From Chloroflexota bacterium (lineage in GTDB: Bacteria > Chloroflexota > UBA11872), in assembly GCA_022825895.1 (NCBI GenBank), contig JAJDVX010000013.1:124001-188000 (forward strand): a stretch of 64,000 nucleotides of DNA, given 5' to 3'. Positions 41,396-50,532 of this stretch are shown piece by piece. Positions within the stretch are counted from its first letter, which is position 1. The number at the start of each line of letters is the position of its first letter. A program made the position numbers and the translations under genes. Under the pieces are notes generated by a model. The model ran no database searches and was not told the DNA's origin. It saw only the letters and a program-made list of their open reading frames with translations.

Positions 41396-42397
41396 ATGGG
41401 TTCCGTGTACCAGGGTATGCACCGTGACCGGCCACCGGGGCGTCTGGCCTATGTGCCGCGCCGGCCCAGGCACATTGGGCGACTCCTGCTGCGAATCGGG
41501 ATTGGCGCGGTAGTGTTGGGCGCGCTGGCGTTTCTGGTCTTATCGGGCCTGACCGCCTGGTTTCTCACGCATCCGCCGCAAGCGGACGACGCGACAACGC
41601 GTCTGGACTACGACGTTGGCTGGGTGCGGTTGAATGTGCCGACACGCGATGGGGCCAGCCTGGCGGCCTGGTACGGCCCGGTGATCGACCCGGCCGGGAC
41701 AGTGATCGTCACGCACGGAATCGCCAGCACCCACCGCGACATGGTGGGCAAGGGCAACATGCTGCGGCGGCTGGGATTCAACACATTTGTCTTTGACTTC
41801 AGGGGACACGGCCTGAGCGATCCAGGCGTAGTCACGCTTGGCGCACGTGAAGTAGACGATCTGATCGATGCCCTTAATGTGGTGCTGGGCCTGCCGGGGG
41901 TTGATCCGACGCGGGTGGCTGTGATTGGCGATTCGATGGGCGGAGCAGCGGCGATCATGGCTGCGGCGCGCGATCCCAGGATCGCGGCAGTGGTGGCCGA
42001 GTCATCGTATGCGCGCCTGCTGGAAACCACCGACGCTTCGTTCCAGGCGTTCCTGGGAGTTCCGGCCTTCCCCTTTGCCGGCCCGGTACAACTGTTGGCT
42101 CGGCTGTTCAGCGGCGTTGATCCGGGGCAGGTGAATCCCGCGGACGATATTGGCCGCATCAGTCCACGACCCGTATTCATCATTCACGGACAGGCTGATC
42201 GCTACGTGCCCTCCGAGGTCGGACAACAACTCTACGAGGCTGCGGGTGAGCCGCGCGTCCTGTGGCAGCCGCCCCGCGTTGGCCACGTGGGTGCCTTTCC
42301 GCAACGACTGGGCGAGTATGCGGTGCGCGTGAACGCGTTCTTGCGACAGGCACTGGGTCGATCGAATCCGAGCGCGACGGATGTGTCGGAGGCGTGA
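41396..42397 (+). CDS. Alpha/beta hydrolase with N-terminal membrane anchor
   Basis: The product is 333 aa. One membrane helix lies near residues 25-58 (LLLRIGIGAVVLGALAFLVL). The hydrolase domain has VIVTHGIASTHRDMVGKGNM (HG oxyanion motif), VFDFRGHGLSD and nucleophile Ser in AVIGDSMGGAAAIMA. The catalytic Asp is in IIHGQADRYVPSEV, the His in RVGHVGAFPQR. This is the BEM46/YqkD-like group of extracytoplasmic serine hydrolases. Substrate is unknown. Confidence 0.9.
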   Translation: MGSVYQGMHRDRPPGRLAYVPRRPRHIGRLLLRIGIGAVVLGALAFLVLSGLTAWFLTHPPQADDATTRLDYDVGWVRLNVPTRDGASLAAWYGPVIDPAGTVIVTHGIASTHRDMVGKGNMLRRLGFNTFVFDFRGHGLSDPGVVTLGAREVDDLIDALNVVLGLPGVDPTRVAVIGDSMGGAAAIMAAARDPRIAAVVAESSYARLLETTDASFQAFLGVPAFPFAGPVQLLARLFSGVDPGQVNPADDIGRISPRPVFIIHGQADRYVPSEVGQQLYEAAGEPRVLWQPPRVGHVGAFPQRLGEYAVRVNAFLRQALGRSNPSATDVSEA

Positions 42398-42447
42398 GTC
42401 GGTGCTAACATCGCCCGGCTTCCGCCCGGTGCGGAACGCGCCGGGGT

Positions 42448-43011
42448 GTGAGTGTGGAACGAAGCGGTTCGGCTGTCACCGATACCACCATTGTCATCTT
42501 GGTTCTGCTGCTCGGCGGGATGTTCTGGTTATTCACGTGGCTTCCATCCCTGGGACTGCGTCAAGACATCGAAGAGTGGATCGTGCCTGGACAATTCGAG
42601 GTCCAGGAGAATCCACTGCCGCTGACCGAGGACGTACTGGTTCGGGCTCACTACCAATACCGGTTCACCTGTGCAAAGTGTCACGGTCACTTGGCGGACG
42701 GTAACGGCCCGCAAGTCCAGTTGTTGGTGCCGCGGCCGCGCAATTTCTCGCACCCCGACGTCCAGAACCAGACGGACGGCGCGATCTTCTACAAGATCTG
42801 GGCCGGACGCGGCGACATGCCGGAATACGGTTCGCGGACGACCGAAGAAGAGATTTGGGAGTTGGTGTGGTACGTGCGGGCCTCTCCGCACATGCCGGGC
42901 TTCTATAACGAAACGAATCCGGACGACCTGATTCTGAACCCCGGCTCCGTCCCGACGGTGCCCGCTGACACGACGCTGACACCCATTCCACTTATCGCGC
43001 CGGACCGTTAG
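42448..43011 (+). CDS. Membrane-anchored c-type cytochrome
   Basis: The product is 187 aa with a GTG start. A hydrophobic N-terminal helix (TIVILVLLLGGMFWLFTWL) anchors it. The haem c site is FTCAKCHGHLADGNG (CxxCH), and a distal Met ligand is likely in WAGRGDMPEYGSR. One haem is predicted. It could carry electrons to a terminal oxidase or from a dehydrogenase; no oxidase gene is adjacent. It is 23 nt upstream of an amidase gene. Confidence 0.9.
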   Translation: MSVERSGSAVTDTTIVILVLLLGGMFWLFTWLPSLGLRQDIEEWIVPGQFEVQENPLPLTEDVLVRAHYQYRFTCAKCHGHLADGNGPQVQLLVPRPRNFSHPDVQNQTDGAIFYKIWAGRGDMPEYGSRTTEEEIWELVWYVRASPHMPGFYNETNPDDLILNPGSVPTVPADTTLTPIPLIAPDR

Positions 43012-43034
43012 GCGGCCACGCGAGGAGGTCGAGC

Positions 43035-44441
43035 GTGGACCTCGGCGAATTGACCCGCGCTTCAGCGGGGGAGATTGCGGCGGCCGTTCGCGGAGGTGAG
43101 GTCAGCGCTCGTGAGGTAGTCGGGGCGTCGCTTGACCGGATTGCCGCCACCGACAATCACTTGCATGCCTTCCGCCACGTCGACGCGGACGGGGCGCTGG
43201 CGACGGCGGCGGCGCTGGATGAGGCGCGCGCGGGCGGAGCGACACCGGGGCCGCTGGCCGGCGTGCCGATGGCGGTGAAGGAGCAGGTCGCCGTGGGCGG
43301 TCTGCCCCGCGAGGTTGGGTCACTCTTGATGAAGGGCAACCGGGAACCGCGCGATGCGCCAGCGGTGGCGCGGCTGCGGGCCGCGGGCGCGGTGATTGTG
43401 GGCATGACGGCCATGCCGGAATTCGGTCACCTGGCGTTCGGGCACAGTCCATTGGGACCGGCGACGCGCAATCCCTGGTCGATGGGTCACACGCCTGGGG
43501 GGTCGAGCAGTGGCTCTGCAGCCGCGCTGGCGGCCGGCCAGGTGGCGCTGGCGCTGGGCACCGACGGGGGTGGGTCGATTCGGATTCCGGCCGCGTGCTG
43601 CGGCGTTGTCGGGCACAAACCCACGCTGGGGCGGGTGCCACACGCGCCGCTGCGGCATGGGTTTGCGCCCATGTCCCACCTGGGGCCAATGGCGCGCTCG
43701 GTGGCCGATACGGCGCTGCTGCTGGATGTGATTGCCGCCCAGGATCACGCGGATCCGGCATCACTGCCGACGGAGAGCGGGAGCTACATCGAGATGGCGA
43801 GCCATCCGCCGACGTCCGGCCGGATAGCGTGGGCGCCGCAATTCGGCATCGCCGAGGCCGATCCGGAGGTGCTGGAGCCGTGCCGAGCAGCCGTGGCGGC
43901 CTTGGCGGACGACGGGTTCGAGGTGACTCACGTCGATCCGTTCCTGGATGACTGGATCGAGTCGTGGGCAACGCTGTTCGATTCGTCGCTGGCACTCAAC
44001 GTGGGCGACCGACTGGATGAGATGCGGCGCGTGTCGGACACGACGTTGGTCGCTCGGGTGGAGCGCGGGCATCGGATCAGCGCGCCCGAGTACCTGGCCG
44101 CCGAGGCGGACCGACGGGACGTTTGGGCGACGTTTGAGCGGTTGTACCGGGATTTTGACGTGGTGATCACGCCGACGCTCCTGCAGCCGCCGCTGCCGGT
44201 GGACCCAAACACGGGAGTGACGGACGCGCCCGACTCGTGGGTCGAACGCTGGTTTCAGCACATGTACCCGTTCAACATGACAGGGCAGCCGGCGGTGAGC
44301 ATCCCCGCAGGTCTGACAGCGGACGGGTTGCCGATTGGCCTGCAGGTGGTTGGACCGCGGCTGGCCGATCGGGTGACGCTGGGGTTCGCCGCGGCGGCGG
44401 AGCAGCGGACGGGCTGGCATGGGGCACGGCCGAAGATCTAA
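43035..44441 (+). CDS. Amidase (amidase signature family)
   Basis: The product is 468 aa from a GTG preceded by GAGGAGG. The Ser-cisSer-Lys triad is visible: Lys82 in [14 protein letters not shown], cis-Ser157 in [15 protein letters not shown], and Ser181 in [17 protein letters not shown]. It hydrolyses an amide bond; the family also includes GatA, but no gatB/gatC is nearby and the C-terminal region is that of stand-alone amidases ([17 protein letters not shown]). Cytosolic. Confidence 0.93.
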   Translation: MDLGELTRASAGEIAAAVRGGEVSAREVVGASLDRIAATDNHLHAFRHVDADGALATAAALDEARAGGATPGPLAGVPMAVKEQVAVGGLPREVGSLLMKGNREPRDAPAVARLRAAGAVIVGMTAMPEFGHLAFGHSPLGPATRNPWSMGHTPGGSSSGSAAALAAGQVALALGTDGGGSIRIPAACCGVVGHKPTLGRVPHAPLRHGFAPMSHLGPMARSVADTALLLDVIAAQDHADPASLPTESGSYIEMASHPPTSGRIAWAPQFGIAEADPEVLEPCRAAVAALADDGFEVTHVDPFLDDWIESWATLFDSSLALNVGDRLDEMRRVSDTTLVARVERGHRISAPEYLAAEADRRDVWATFERLYRDFDVVITPTLLQPPLPVDPNTGVTDAPDSWVERWFQHMYPFNMTGQPAVSIPAGLTADGLPIGLQVVGPRLADRVTLGFAAAAEQRTGWHGARPKI

Positions 44442-44473
44442 ATAGCCCGAAGAAGGGCTCGCGGCCCATCGCC

Positions 44474-44479
44474 TACAAT
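44474..44479 (+). promoter_or_regulatory. Candidate -10 element upstream of citrate synthase
   Basis: TACAAT lies about 115 nt upstream of the citrate synthase ATG, giving a possible GC-rich leader. A -35 is not obvious. Confidence 0.3.
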
Positions 44480-44593
44480 GGATGCCGGCGCGGTTGCGCG
44501 CCATTGCGCCCTCCGCGCCGCAGGCCGCTCGGCGCCGCCGATTTTGGCCTGCCGGGATTGCGTTGAGTTGACGATTCGCGAGGAGGGACGTTG

Positions 44594-45718
44594 ATGGCAG
44601 CGAAAGAGAGCGGCCTGCGAGGGGTCGTTGCCGGCCGATCGGCGCTGAGTTCCGTAGACGGCGAAGTCGGCCGGTTGACCTACCGCGGCATCGATATTGC
44701 CGACCTGGTGGGGGCGGAAACCACGTTCGAGGAAGTCGCCTACCTGTTGTGGCATGACGAGTTGCCATCACGCAGCCAGCTCGATGCGCTGACTAATCAA
44801 CTGAACGAGTCCCGCGATCTGCCGGGACCGGTGATGGACATGCTGGCGTCGCTGCCCGGCGACTCGACGCCGATGGTGGCCCTGCGGACGGCAGTGTCCA
44901 TGCTGGGCAGCTTTGACCCCGACCAGGGCGACGACTCGCTGGAGGCCGCCGAGCGCAAGGCCGTTCGGCTACTGGCGCAGACGCCCAACATCGTGGCGCA
45001 GGCCGGCCGCCTGCTGGAGGGACGCGACCCCCTCGATCCGCCGGACGGCTCGATCGCGGAGTCGTTCCTGGCCACCTATTTCGGGGAAGCGCCTAAGCCG
45101 GAGGCCACGCGGACGATCGACGTAATGCTGGTGCTGCAGGCGGACCACGAGTTCAACGCCAGCACGTTCGCCGCCCGAGTGATTGCCGCCACGCTGACCG
45201 ACATGCACTCGGCGATCGCCGGCGCCGTGGGGGCCCTGCGAGGGCCGCTGCACGGCGGGGCGAACCAAGCCGTGCTGGAGATGCTGCTGCAGGTGAAGTC
45301 GGAAGAGGAAGCCGAAGCCTGGGTGCTGGACAAGCTGGCGAACCGCGAGTTGGTGATGGGCTTCGGACACGCGGTTTATCGAACGGCGGACCCCCGCGCC
45401 ACGATCTTGCGCGAAATCGCGCGGGAACTGGCCCCGGCCTCAGGTCACGCCGAGTGGTTTGACATTTCGCAGGTGATGGAAGCCGTAATGCTGCGGGAGA
45501 AAAACCTGAACTCCAACGTGGACTTCTACGCGGCGACCGTATACGCCTCGCTCGGAATTCCGCCGGATCTGTTCACGCCAATCTTCGCGATCAGCCGGAT
45601 GAGCGGCTGGACCGCGCACGTGCTGGAACAGCAGGGCAACAACCGGATTATCCGGCCGCGTGCCGAGTACGTAGGGCACATGGATCGCCCGGTGACGCCG
45701 ATGGCGGAGCGCGGCTGA
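44594..45718 (+). CDS. Citrate synthase
   Basis: The product is 374 aa. The ATG at 44594 follows GAGGAGGG at about 44579-44586. Family motifs: GRLTYRGIDIADL-like start (GRLTYRGIDI), catalytic His in GPLHGGANQAVLEML, His in MGFGHAVYRTADPRA, and Asp in NSNVDFYAATVYASLGIP. The length and lack of an N-terminal extension fit type II small citrate synthases/methylcitrate synthases of Gram-positive-like bacteria. It condenses oxaloacetate with acetyl-CoA (or propionyl-CoA) in the cytoplasm. prpB/prpD genes are absent, favouring a TCA role. Confidence 0.95.
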   Translation: MAAKESGLRGVVAGRSALSSVDGEVGRLTYRGIDIADLVGAETTFEEVAYLLWHDELPSRSQLDALTNQLNESRDLPGPVMDMLASLPGDSTPMVALRTAVSMLGSFDPDQGDDSLEAAERKAVRLLAQTPNIVAQAGRLLEGRDPLDPPDGSIAESFLATYFGEAPKPEATRTIDVMLVLQADHEFNASTFAARVIAATLTDMHSAIAGAVGALRGPLHGGANQAVLEMLLQVKSEEEAEAWVLDKLANRELVMGFGHAVYRTADPRATILREIARELAPASGHAEWFDISQVMEAVMLREKNLNSNVDFYAATVYASLGIPPDLFTPIFAISRMSGWTAHVLEQQGNNRIIRPRAEYVGHMDRPVTPMAERG

Positions 45719-45731
45719 CGAAGCGTTTGCG

Positions 45732-46787
45732 CTAGGCGAGTGGAACTTCGGTTCGCTCCGCGGCGGATTGGTAGATGGCGTCGACGATGCGGGTGACCGT
45801 GACACCCTGGGCGGCGGTGACGGTGGGCTCGGTGCCTTCGCGGACGGCGCGGATGAAGTCGGCGACGGAGACTTCGTGCTCTTTGCGAGTCTCGCCGCTG
45901 GTGTCGTAGGTCTCGGTGCTGTGGAAGCCGTCGCGGTCGTGGAAGACGCGCAGCGGACTGATTTCGAGGCCGCCGTCGGCTGCCGACACGGTGAGGCGCT
46001 CTTCGCTCTTGCCGATGCGGAGGATCCAGGAGCACTCCAGCAGCAGGATCAGGTCGCCCTCGAAGCGGATGCCGGCGAAGGCGAAGTCGTCGACGTCGTA
46101 GTTGGCAATGTCCCAGGAGCCCCAGCGGTTGGTGACGCCGCCGCGGCTGCCAAAGGGTCGGCCAACAGCGCCCCAGACGCTAAGGGGCGTGGGGTGGCCG
46201 AGGACGTAGAGGGCGCGGTCCAGCGCGTGGACGCCAATGTCGATGAGCGCCCCGCCGCCGTTAGCGGCCTTGGAGGTGAAGGTGCCCCAGGTCGGCACGC
46301 CGGCCTGGCGGAGCATGGTGGCTCGGGCGAAGTTGGGGGCGCCCAGGTGACCGCCGGCGACAAGCTGGTGGGCTCGCTGGGCGTCACGACTGAAGCGTGT
46401 TTGGAAATCGATGGCAAGAATGCGTCCGTTCCGTTCGGCCGCGTCGGCCATTGACTGGGCCTCGGCCGCGTTCATGGCCATGGGCTTCTCGCAGAAGACA
46501 TGCTTGCCTGCCTCCAGGGCCGCAATAGTGGCTTCCGCGTGGGCAAACGGCGGCGTGCCTACCGATACCACATCCACATCGTCGCGCGTCAGCAGGTCGC
46601 GGTAGTTGGTGTAGGCGTGGGGGATGTCGAAGTCGCGGGCAAACTCGGCGGCGCGCCCCGGCATCGGGTCGGCCGCGGCCACGATGTCAACATTCGGCTG
46701 GGCGGCGAAGCCGGGCTGGTGGGCGCCGCGGGCAATGCCGCCGGCGCCGATAATCCCAACGCCGAGGGTCCGGGAGTTTCGCGTCAT
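45732..46787 (-). CDS. Gfo/Idh/MocA family oxidoreductase
   Basis: The product is 351 aa. The N-terminal Rossmann motif is VGIIGAGGIARGAHQPGF; VSVGTPPFAHAEATIAALEA and HVFCEKPMAMNAAEAQSMAD contain the catalytic EKP Lys. The C-terminal alpha/beta domain has GALIDIGVHALDRALYVLGH with the conserved Asp and His. Likely substrates are sugars, inositols or sugar lactones with NAD(P). It is downstream (6 nt) of a NIPSNAP-like gene on the same strand. Confidence 0.93.
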   Translation of the reverse strand: MTRNSRTLGVGIIGAGGIARGAHQPGFAAQPNVDIVAAADPMPGRAAEFARDFDIPHAYTNYRDLLTRDDVDVVSVGTPPFAHAEATIAALEAGKHVFCEKPMAMNAAEAQSMADAAERNGRILAIDFQTRFSRDAQRAHQLVAGGHLGAPNFARATMLRQAGVPTWGTFTSKAANGGGALIDIGVHALDRALYVLGHPTPLSVWGAVGRPFGSRGGVTNRWGSWDIANYDVDDFAFAGIRFEGDLILLLECSWILRIGKSEERLTVSAADGGLEISPLRVFHDRDGFHSTETYDTSGETRKEHEVSVADFIRAVREGTEPTVTAAQGVTVTRIVDAIYQSAAERTEVPLA

Positions 46788-46793
46788 TGCCAG

Positions 46794-47150
46794 CTAGCGG
46801 TCAGTCGTGCCGACGCGGGCGTATTGGACGCCGAAAAGCTCGCGGCGAATGGTGGAGTCGTGCAGGAGCGGGGCAAGCCTGGACCAAAGAGCCTCGCTGT
46901 GCGGGTCGGCAGCCATGCGGTCCCAGGCGGCTTCGAAGTCGGCGGCCCGTCTGAAGGGGAACTCAACGATCAGGGAGCGATGTCCACTGCCGCGCCCAAC
47001 CATCACACGGCCCGTGGGCCACTCCAGGGAGGCGGTGGCGAACCGGAGGGATTCGTAGACCGCGCCACGAGCCGTGCGCCAGGCCTTGTGGCGCGGGACC
47101 GCGGACCATCGGTATACGAGCGTTGGAGAGTTGGCCATTACCGCTGCCAA
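46794..47150 (-). CDS. NIPSNAP/dimeric alpha-beta barrel protein
   Basis: The product is 118 aa (Met5 at 47138 is an alternative start). The ferredoxin-like dimeric barrel pattern is seen in LVYRWSAVPRHKAWRT, GSGHRSLIVEFPFRRAADFE, and AAWDRMAADPHSEALWSRLA, with the paired acidic/Trp features of NIPSNAP or EthD-like proteins. The function of such proteins is mostly unknown. It is probably co-transcribed with the downstream oxidoreductase. Confidence 0.7.
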   Translation of the reverse strand: MAAVMANSPTLVYRWSAVPRHKAWRTARGAVYESLRFATASLEWPTGRVMVGRGSGHRSLIVEFPFRRAADFEAAWDRMAADPHSEALWSRLAPLLHDSTIRRELFGVQYARVGTTDR

Positions 47151-47298
47151 GGCGGTGAACGTGGGACGCTAGCACACTCGTCGCGTGTGGATTAGGCACG
47201 CGACCAGCCCTGCGCCTGTTCCCGACGGTGCACACCGAGCACGGGCTGGCCGGTGATACACTCAGAGCCTGCGGCGTCCGAGGAAGCCGCGACCAGCT

Positions 47299-47433
47299 AT
47301 GAAACGCACATACCAACCCAAGGTTCGACGACGTAAGCGCCGGCACGGTTTTCGTGCCCGCATGGCGACGCGCAGCGGTCGAGCGATCCTCCGCAGGCGC
47401 CGGCGGAAGGGCCGCAAGCGCCTGACCGTCTGA
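47299..47433 (+). CDS. rpmH: 50S ribosomal protein L34
   Basis: The product is 44 aa: [20 protein letters not shown] followed by [20 protein letters not shown] and RLTV. This is the full-length, highly basic L34 with the usual KRTYQP start and HGFRxRMxTxxGRxVLxxRRxKGRxRL pattern. It is a structural protein of the large ribosomal subunit. rnpA follows 32 nt downstream, the universal rpmH-rnpA order. Confidence 0.98.
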   Translation: MKRTYQPKVRRRKRRHGFRARMATRSGRAILRRRRRKGRKRLTV

Positions 47434-47465
47434 CGCGCGTCGCCGCACGACGCGGTCCACAACCG

Positions 47466-47807
47466 ATGAACCGCCGCAACCGCCTGCGCCGGGCTGCTGA
47501 TATCGCGCGTGTCCGTTCACGCGGCGCGAAGGTCGTAACCCGGCCGCTCGTGTTCTTTATGGCGCCGGGCCAGTCGGAAGCGCCGCGAGTGGCGGTACCG
47601 GTCTCCCGGCGCTTTGGGTCGGCCGTGCGGCGCAACCGCCTGCGGCGTCGAATCCGCGAAGCCTTGCGCTGTCAACTGCCGGACCTGCCAGCCGCGCTGG
47701 ACATTGTGGCGCTGCCGCGCCAGCGGGCGGCGTTGGCGGCGTCAGAGGAACTGGCAGCGGCCGTGCGGCACGCCCTACGTCGATCCCAGGCGCGGCTGGC
47801 CGGATGA
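47466..47807 (+). CDS. rnpA: Ribonuclease P protein component
   Basis: The product is 113 aa. RnpA signature residues occur in [20 protein letters not shown] and the RNR motif [20 protein letters not shown]. It assists the RNase P RNA in 5' tRNA maturation. Its stop overlaps the yidD start. Length and basicity are typical. Confidence 0.96.
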   Translation: MNRRNRLRRAADIARVRSRGAKVVTRPLVFFMAPGQSEAPRVAVPVSRRFGSAVRRNRLRRRIREALRCQLPDLPAALDIVALPRQRAALAASEELAAAVRHALRRSQARLAG

Positions 47808-48013
47808 AGGCCGTGGCGCTGGGACTGATCCGGACGTACCAGCGGTGGGTGTCGCCGGCGTTCGGGTCGGTGTGCCGGTATGAGCCGGCGTGCTCGCAGT
47901 ACGCGTATGAGGCGGTGGAACGCTACGGCGTGATCCGCGGAACCCTGATGGCGGTGCGGCGGCTGGCGCGCTGCCACCCCTGGCACGCCGGAGGCTACGA
48001 CCCGGTCCCCTAG
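47804..48013 (+). CDS. yidD: Membrane protein insertion efficiency factor YidD
   Basis: The product is 69 aa. Family motifs: [39 protein letters not shown] and [17 protein letters not shown]. The three conserved Cys are present. YidD is a small membrane-associated helper of YidC. It overlaps rnpA by four bases and precedes yidC by 15 nt. Confidence 0.97.
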   Translation: MKAVALGLIRTYQRWVSPAFGSVCRYEPACSQYAYEAVERYGVIRGTLMAVRRLARCHPWHAGGYDPVP

Positions 48014-48028
48014 GGCCACGGCAGTCCC

Positions 48029-49648
48029 ATGGAAGCTATCCCGAACACCTGGCAGACCTGGGCCGTCGACCCGCTGAGCGACGCGCTGACGCTGATCCAC
48101 GACGCGGTGGGCAGCTACGCCATCGCGATCGTGCTGTTCACGGTGCTGATCCGGCTGCTGATGATTCCGCTGACGCTGAAGCAGATCACCTCGCAGCGAA
48201 AGATGCAGTTGATCCAGCCGGAATTGGAGAACATCCGCAAGCGCTTCAAAGGGGATCGGCAGGCGGTCTCGGAAGCGACGATGAAGTTGTACAAGGAACG
48301 CGGCGTCAACCCGATGGCAGGGTGCCTGCCGATCTTCATCCAGTTGCCGGTGCTGCTGGCGCTGTACGGAGGCATCCTGACGCTCAGCAGCCGCGGGCTC
48401 CTGAACGAGCAGTTCCTGTGGTTCAACCTGGCGCGCGAAGACTCGACGATCCAGGTAATCGGCGACGCCGCGCCCACGGAGCCGGTGGACGTGGTGATCG
48501 CGACTACGGATCTGCCGACGCCGCTGGAGTCGTCGCTGGCGGTGTCGTTCACACAGTTCGCGGCCAATTACCAGTTCCGTACGGACGTGGTGGACGCCGA
48601 GGCCGCGATCGCTCTGCTGAGCGATGGGACGGCGGCGGCGATCTTTCTCGACAACGAGGCGGATCTGAGCCGGATGCCCGCGGGAACTGACGAAATGCGC
48701 CTTGTGCAGGCGGCGGCGTTCCTGGTGGAACGAGACCGGGCGGCCACGCGTCTGACGGTCGATCAGGTTGAAGGAATCCTGCGTGGCCGGATTGTGAACT
48801 GGGCGGATCTGGATGCGGGGGTGGGTCCGATCGTGCTGCACGGGTTGAAGGACGACCTCAGCGCCCCGACATTGCTGGAACAGATCGTGTTGAACGGCGA
48901 TCCGATCCAAGTTCCCATCCGCGAGCACAACAGCGTGGACGACTACTTCAATGCGCTCCGGGCGGAACCAGGGTCGCTGGGCGTCTCGCCGCCGATGCGG
49001 ACGGATGACATCCGGATGCTGAACATCGAGGCGCGCGGGGCCGACCGTGCCTATCCGGCGCTGGCGGACGTCCTGGAGGACGGGCGCTACGCGTTGGCCC
49101 GTGACGTGTATGCCTACTGGGGTCCGGCCACCGATTCGACAAAGACCTACCTGCGGGACTGGTGGAACAGCGGCCAGGGGCAGGAGGCGGCGCAGGTCGC
49201 GGGCTTTACACGGCTGCCCGCGAACTTTGACCTGTTTGCGTCGGGCGGGTTCTATATCTCGGTTCTGGCGCTGCTGGCAGGCGCGTTCCAACTCATACAA
49301 GCGCGAATGATGGCGTCCAGTACCGCGACCGGACAGGCGGCGACGATGAACCGGGTGATGCAGTTCATGCCGATCATCGTGGTGGTCTTTGCCTGGACAT
49401 TCCAGGCGGGCCTGGTGGTGTACTGGGTGATTTCGAGCATTATTGCGATCGTTCAGCAATACTTCACGACGGGGACCGGGAAGCTGTTTCCTGCCCACTG
49501 GCCGATGGCGCGCGACGTGATGGGAGAGCATCAAGCGAAGGTGGAAGCAGCCAAGGCCAAGGCCGAGGCGACAGAGACCGAGTCGAAGCCCGAGACAACG
49601 ACCCGCCCACGACGCAGGCGGCGACGACGGAGGAGACGCGGTGGCTAA
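48029..49648 (+). CDS. yidC: YidC/Oxa1 membrane insertase with an inserted PstS-like substrate-binding domain
   Basis: The product is 539 aa. Residues 1-135 are YidC: YAIAIVLFTVLIRLLMIPLT with the groove Arg42, KMQLIQPELENIRKRFKGDR, NPMAGCLPIFIQLPVLLALY and LLNEQFLWFNLA. Residues about 405-480 resume the Oxa1 core (GGFYISVLALLAGAFQLIQ, MNRVMQFMPIIVVVFAWTF, GLVVYWVISSIIAIVQQYF), followed by a very basic tail. Between them, about 270 residues (DNA about 48434-49243) resemble a phosphate-binding PBP: LTVDQVEGILRGRIVNWADL, then YALARDVYAYWG and SGQGQEAAQVAGFTRLP. This insertion is in the outer-face loop before the third core helix. Both YidC halves look intact, so insertase function is expected; the PBP role is unknown. 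The genes around are the standard rpmH-rnpA-yidD-yidC-jag cluster. Confidence 0.9.
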   Translation: MEAIPNTWQTWAVDPLSDALTLIHDAVGSYAIAIVLFTVLIRLLMIPLTLKQITSQRKMQLIQPELENIRKRFKGDRQAVSEATMKLYKERGVNPMAGCLPIFIQLPVLLALYGGILTLSSRGLLNEQFLWFNLAREDSTIQVIGDAAPTEPVDVVIATTDLPTPLESSLAVSFTQFAANYQFRTDVVDAEAAIALLSDGTAAAIFLDNEADLSRMPAGTDEMRLVQAAAFLVERDRAATRLTVDQVEGILRGRIVNWADLDAGVGPIVLHGLKDDLSAPTLLEQIVLNGDPIQVPIREHNSVDDYFNALRAEPGSLGVSPPMRTDDIRMLNIEARGADRAYPALADVLEDGRYALARDVYAYWGPATDSTKTYLRDWWNSGQGQEAAQVAGFTRLPANFDLFASGGFYISVLALLAGAFQLIQARMMASSTATGQAATMNRVMQFMPIIVVVFAWTFQAGLVVYWVISSIIAIVQQYFTTGTGKLFPAHWPMARDVMGEHQAKVEAAKAKAEATETESKPETTTRPRRRRRRRRRRGG

Positions 49649-50519
49649 CGATGCTGGCGCCGGCGACGGCGTGATCGTGACCGGCAGTTCGGTGGAAGAC
49701 GCGGTGAAACGCGCGCTGCTGCAATTGAACGTGACGCTGGATGAGATCGACGTGGACGTGATCAACTCAGGGTCGCGCGGCGTGCTGGGCATGGGCCGGG
49801 AAGACGCGCGGGTACGGGTGCGGGTACGAAGCCAGCCGTATTCAGAAGACGAAGAGGACGAGGATCAGGACAAGGCCGTGGCCGAGGAGGCCGAAGCTGA
49901 AGCCGACGTGCCAATCGCGGCGGAACGGCCCCAGGTTGAGGCCGAGCCCCACGACGAGCCGGCCGCTAAGACGCCGCCGCCGGTCGCCGAGCCGATGACC
50001 GAAGGGGCACCGAGCACGCCCTCGCCTCCGGCCGTCCGGCGTCCGCGCGGCGAGCTGTTGGAGTCAGGCGAGGACCTTGAGAACGAGGCCGAAGAGCTGC
50101 TGGAGAGCCTGCTGGACCGCATGGGGTTCGTGGCGGATTTTGACCTCGTGTCGGACGAGCCGCTGGCGTACAACATCGTGGGCGACGAGGACTTTGGGCG
50201 GCTGATCGGTCGCCAGGGCGAGACCCTGCGCGCGTTTGGGTACCTCGTGAACCTGATGCTCGGGCGTCGCCTTGGTCGCCCCTGTCGGGTGACTGTGGAC
50301 GTGAATGGGTATCGGCAGCGGCGGGCGGACCAACTGGCTGAACTTGCGGAAACGCTGGCGGACGAGGTGAGGGACACGCAGGAGCCGATCACACTGGAGG
50401 CGATGCCGGCCAACGAACGGCGGCTGGTGCATGTGGCGCTGGCGGACGATGAGGACGTGCGCACGTACAGCATCGGCGAGGGCGACGAGCGCCGCGTCGT
50501 CATCAGCCCCAGGGCCTGA
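49641..50519 (+). CDS. jag: Jag/KhpB RNA-binding protein (Jag_N-KH-R3H)
   Basis: The product is 292 aa from a GTG overlapping the yidC stop by 8 nt. The N-terminal Jag domain (VIVTGSSVEDAVKRALLQLN, GSRGVLGMGREDARVRV) is followed by an acidic, Pro-rich linker of about 90 residues, then KH (LIGRQGETLRAFGYLVNLML) and R3H (MPANERRLVHVALADDEDVR) domains. KhpB binds RNA, often with KhpA, and affects cell division and envelope synthesis. The usual downstream mnmE/mnmG are not next to it here. Confidence 0.95.
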   Translation: MANDAGAGDGVIVTGSSVEDAVKRALLQLNVTLDEIDVDVINSGSRGVLGMGREDARVRVRVRSQPYSEDEEDEDQDKAVAEEAEAEADVPIAAERPQVEAEPHDEPAAKTPPPVAEPMTEGAPSTPSPPAVRRPRGELLESGEDLENEAEELLESLLDRMGFVADFDLVSDEPLAYNIVGDEDFGRLIGRQGETLRAFGYLVNLMLGRRLGRPCRVTVDVNGYRQRRADQLAELAETLADEVRDTQEPITLEAMPANERRLVHVALADDEDVRTYSIGEGDERRVVISPRA

Positions 50520-50532
50520 CCGCCAGGGACAC

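Noticed and set aside
47186-47194. DnaA box TGTGGATTA upstream of rpmH as part of oriC
   Set aside because: Only one imperfect box is seen and there is no AT-rich unwinding region or dnaA gene.
47672-49792. Long open frame antisense to yidC
   Set aside because: It is basic and His/Arg-rich without domains and exactly mirrors a conserved gene; a composition artefact.
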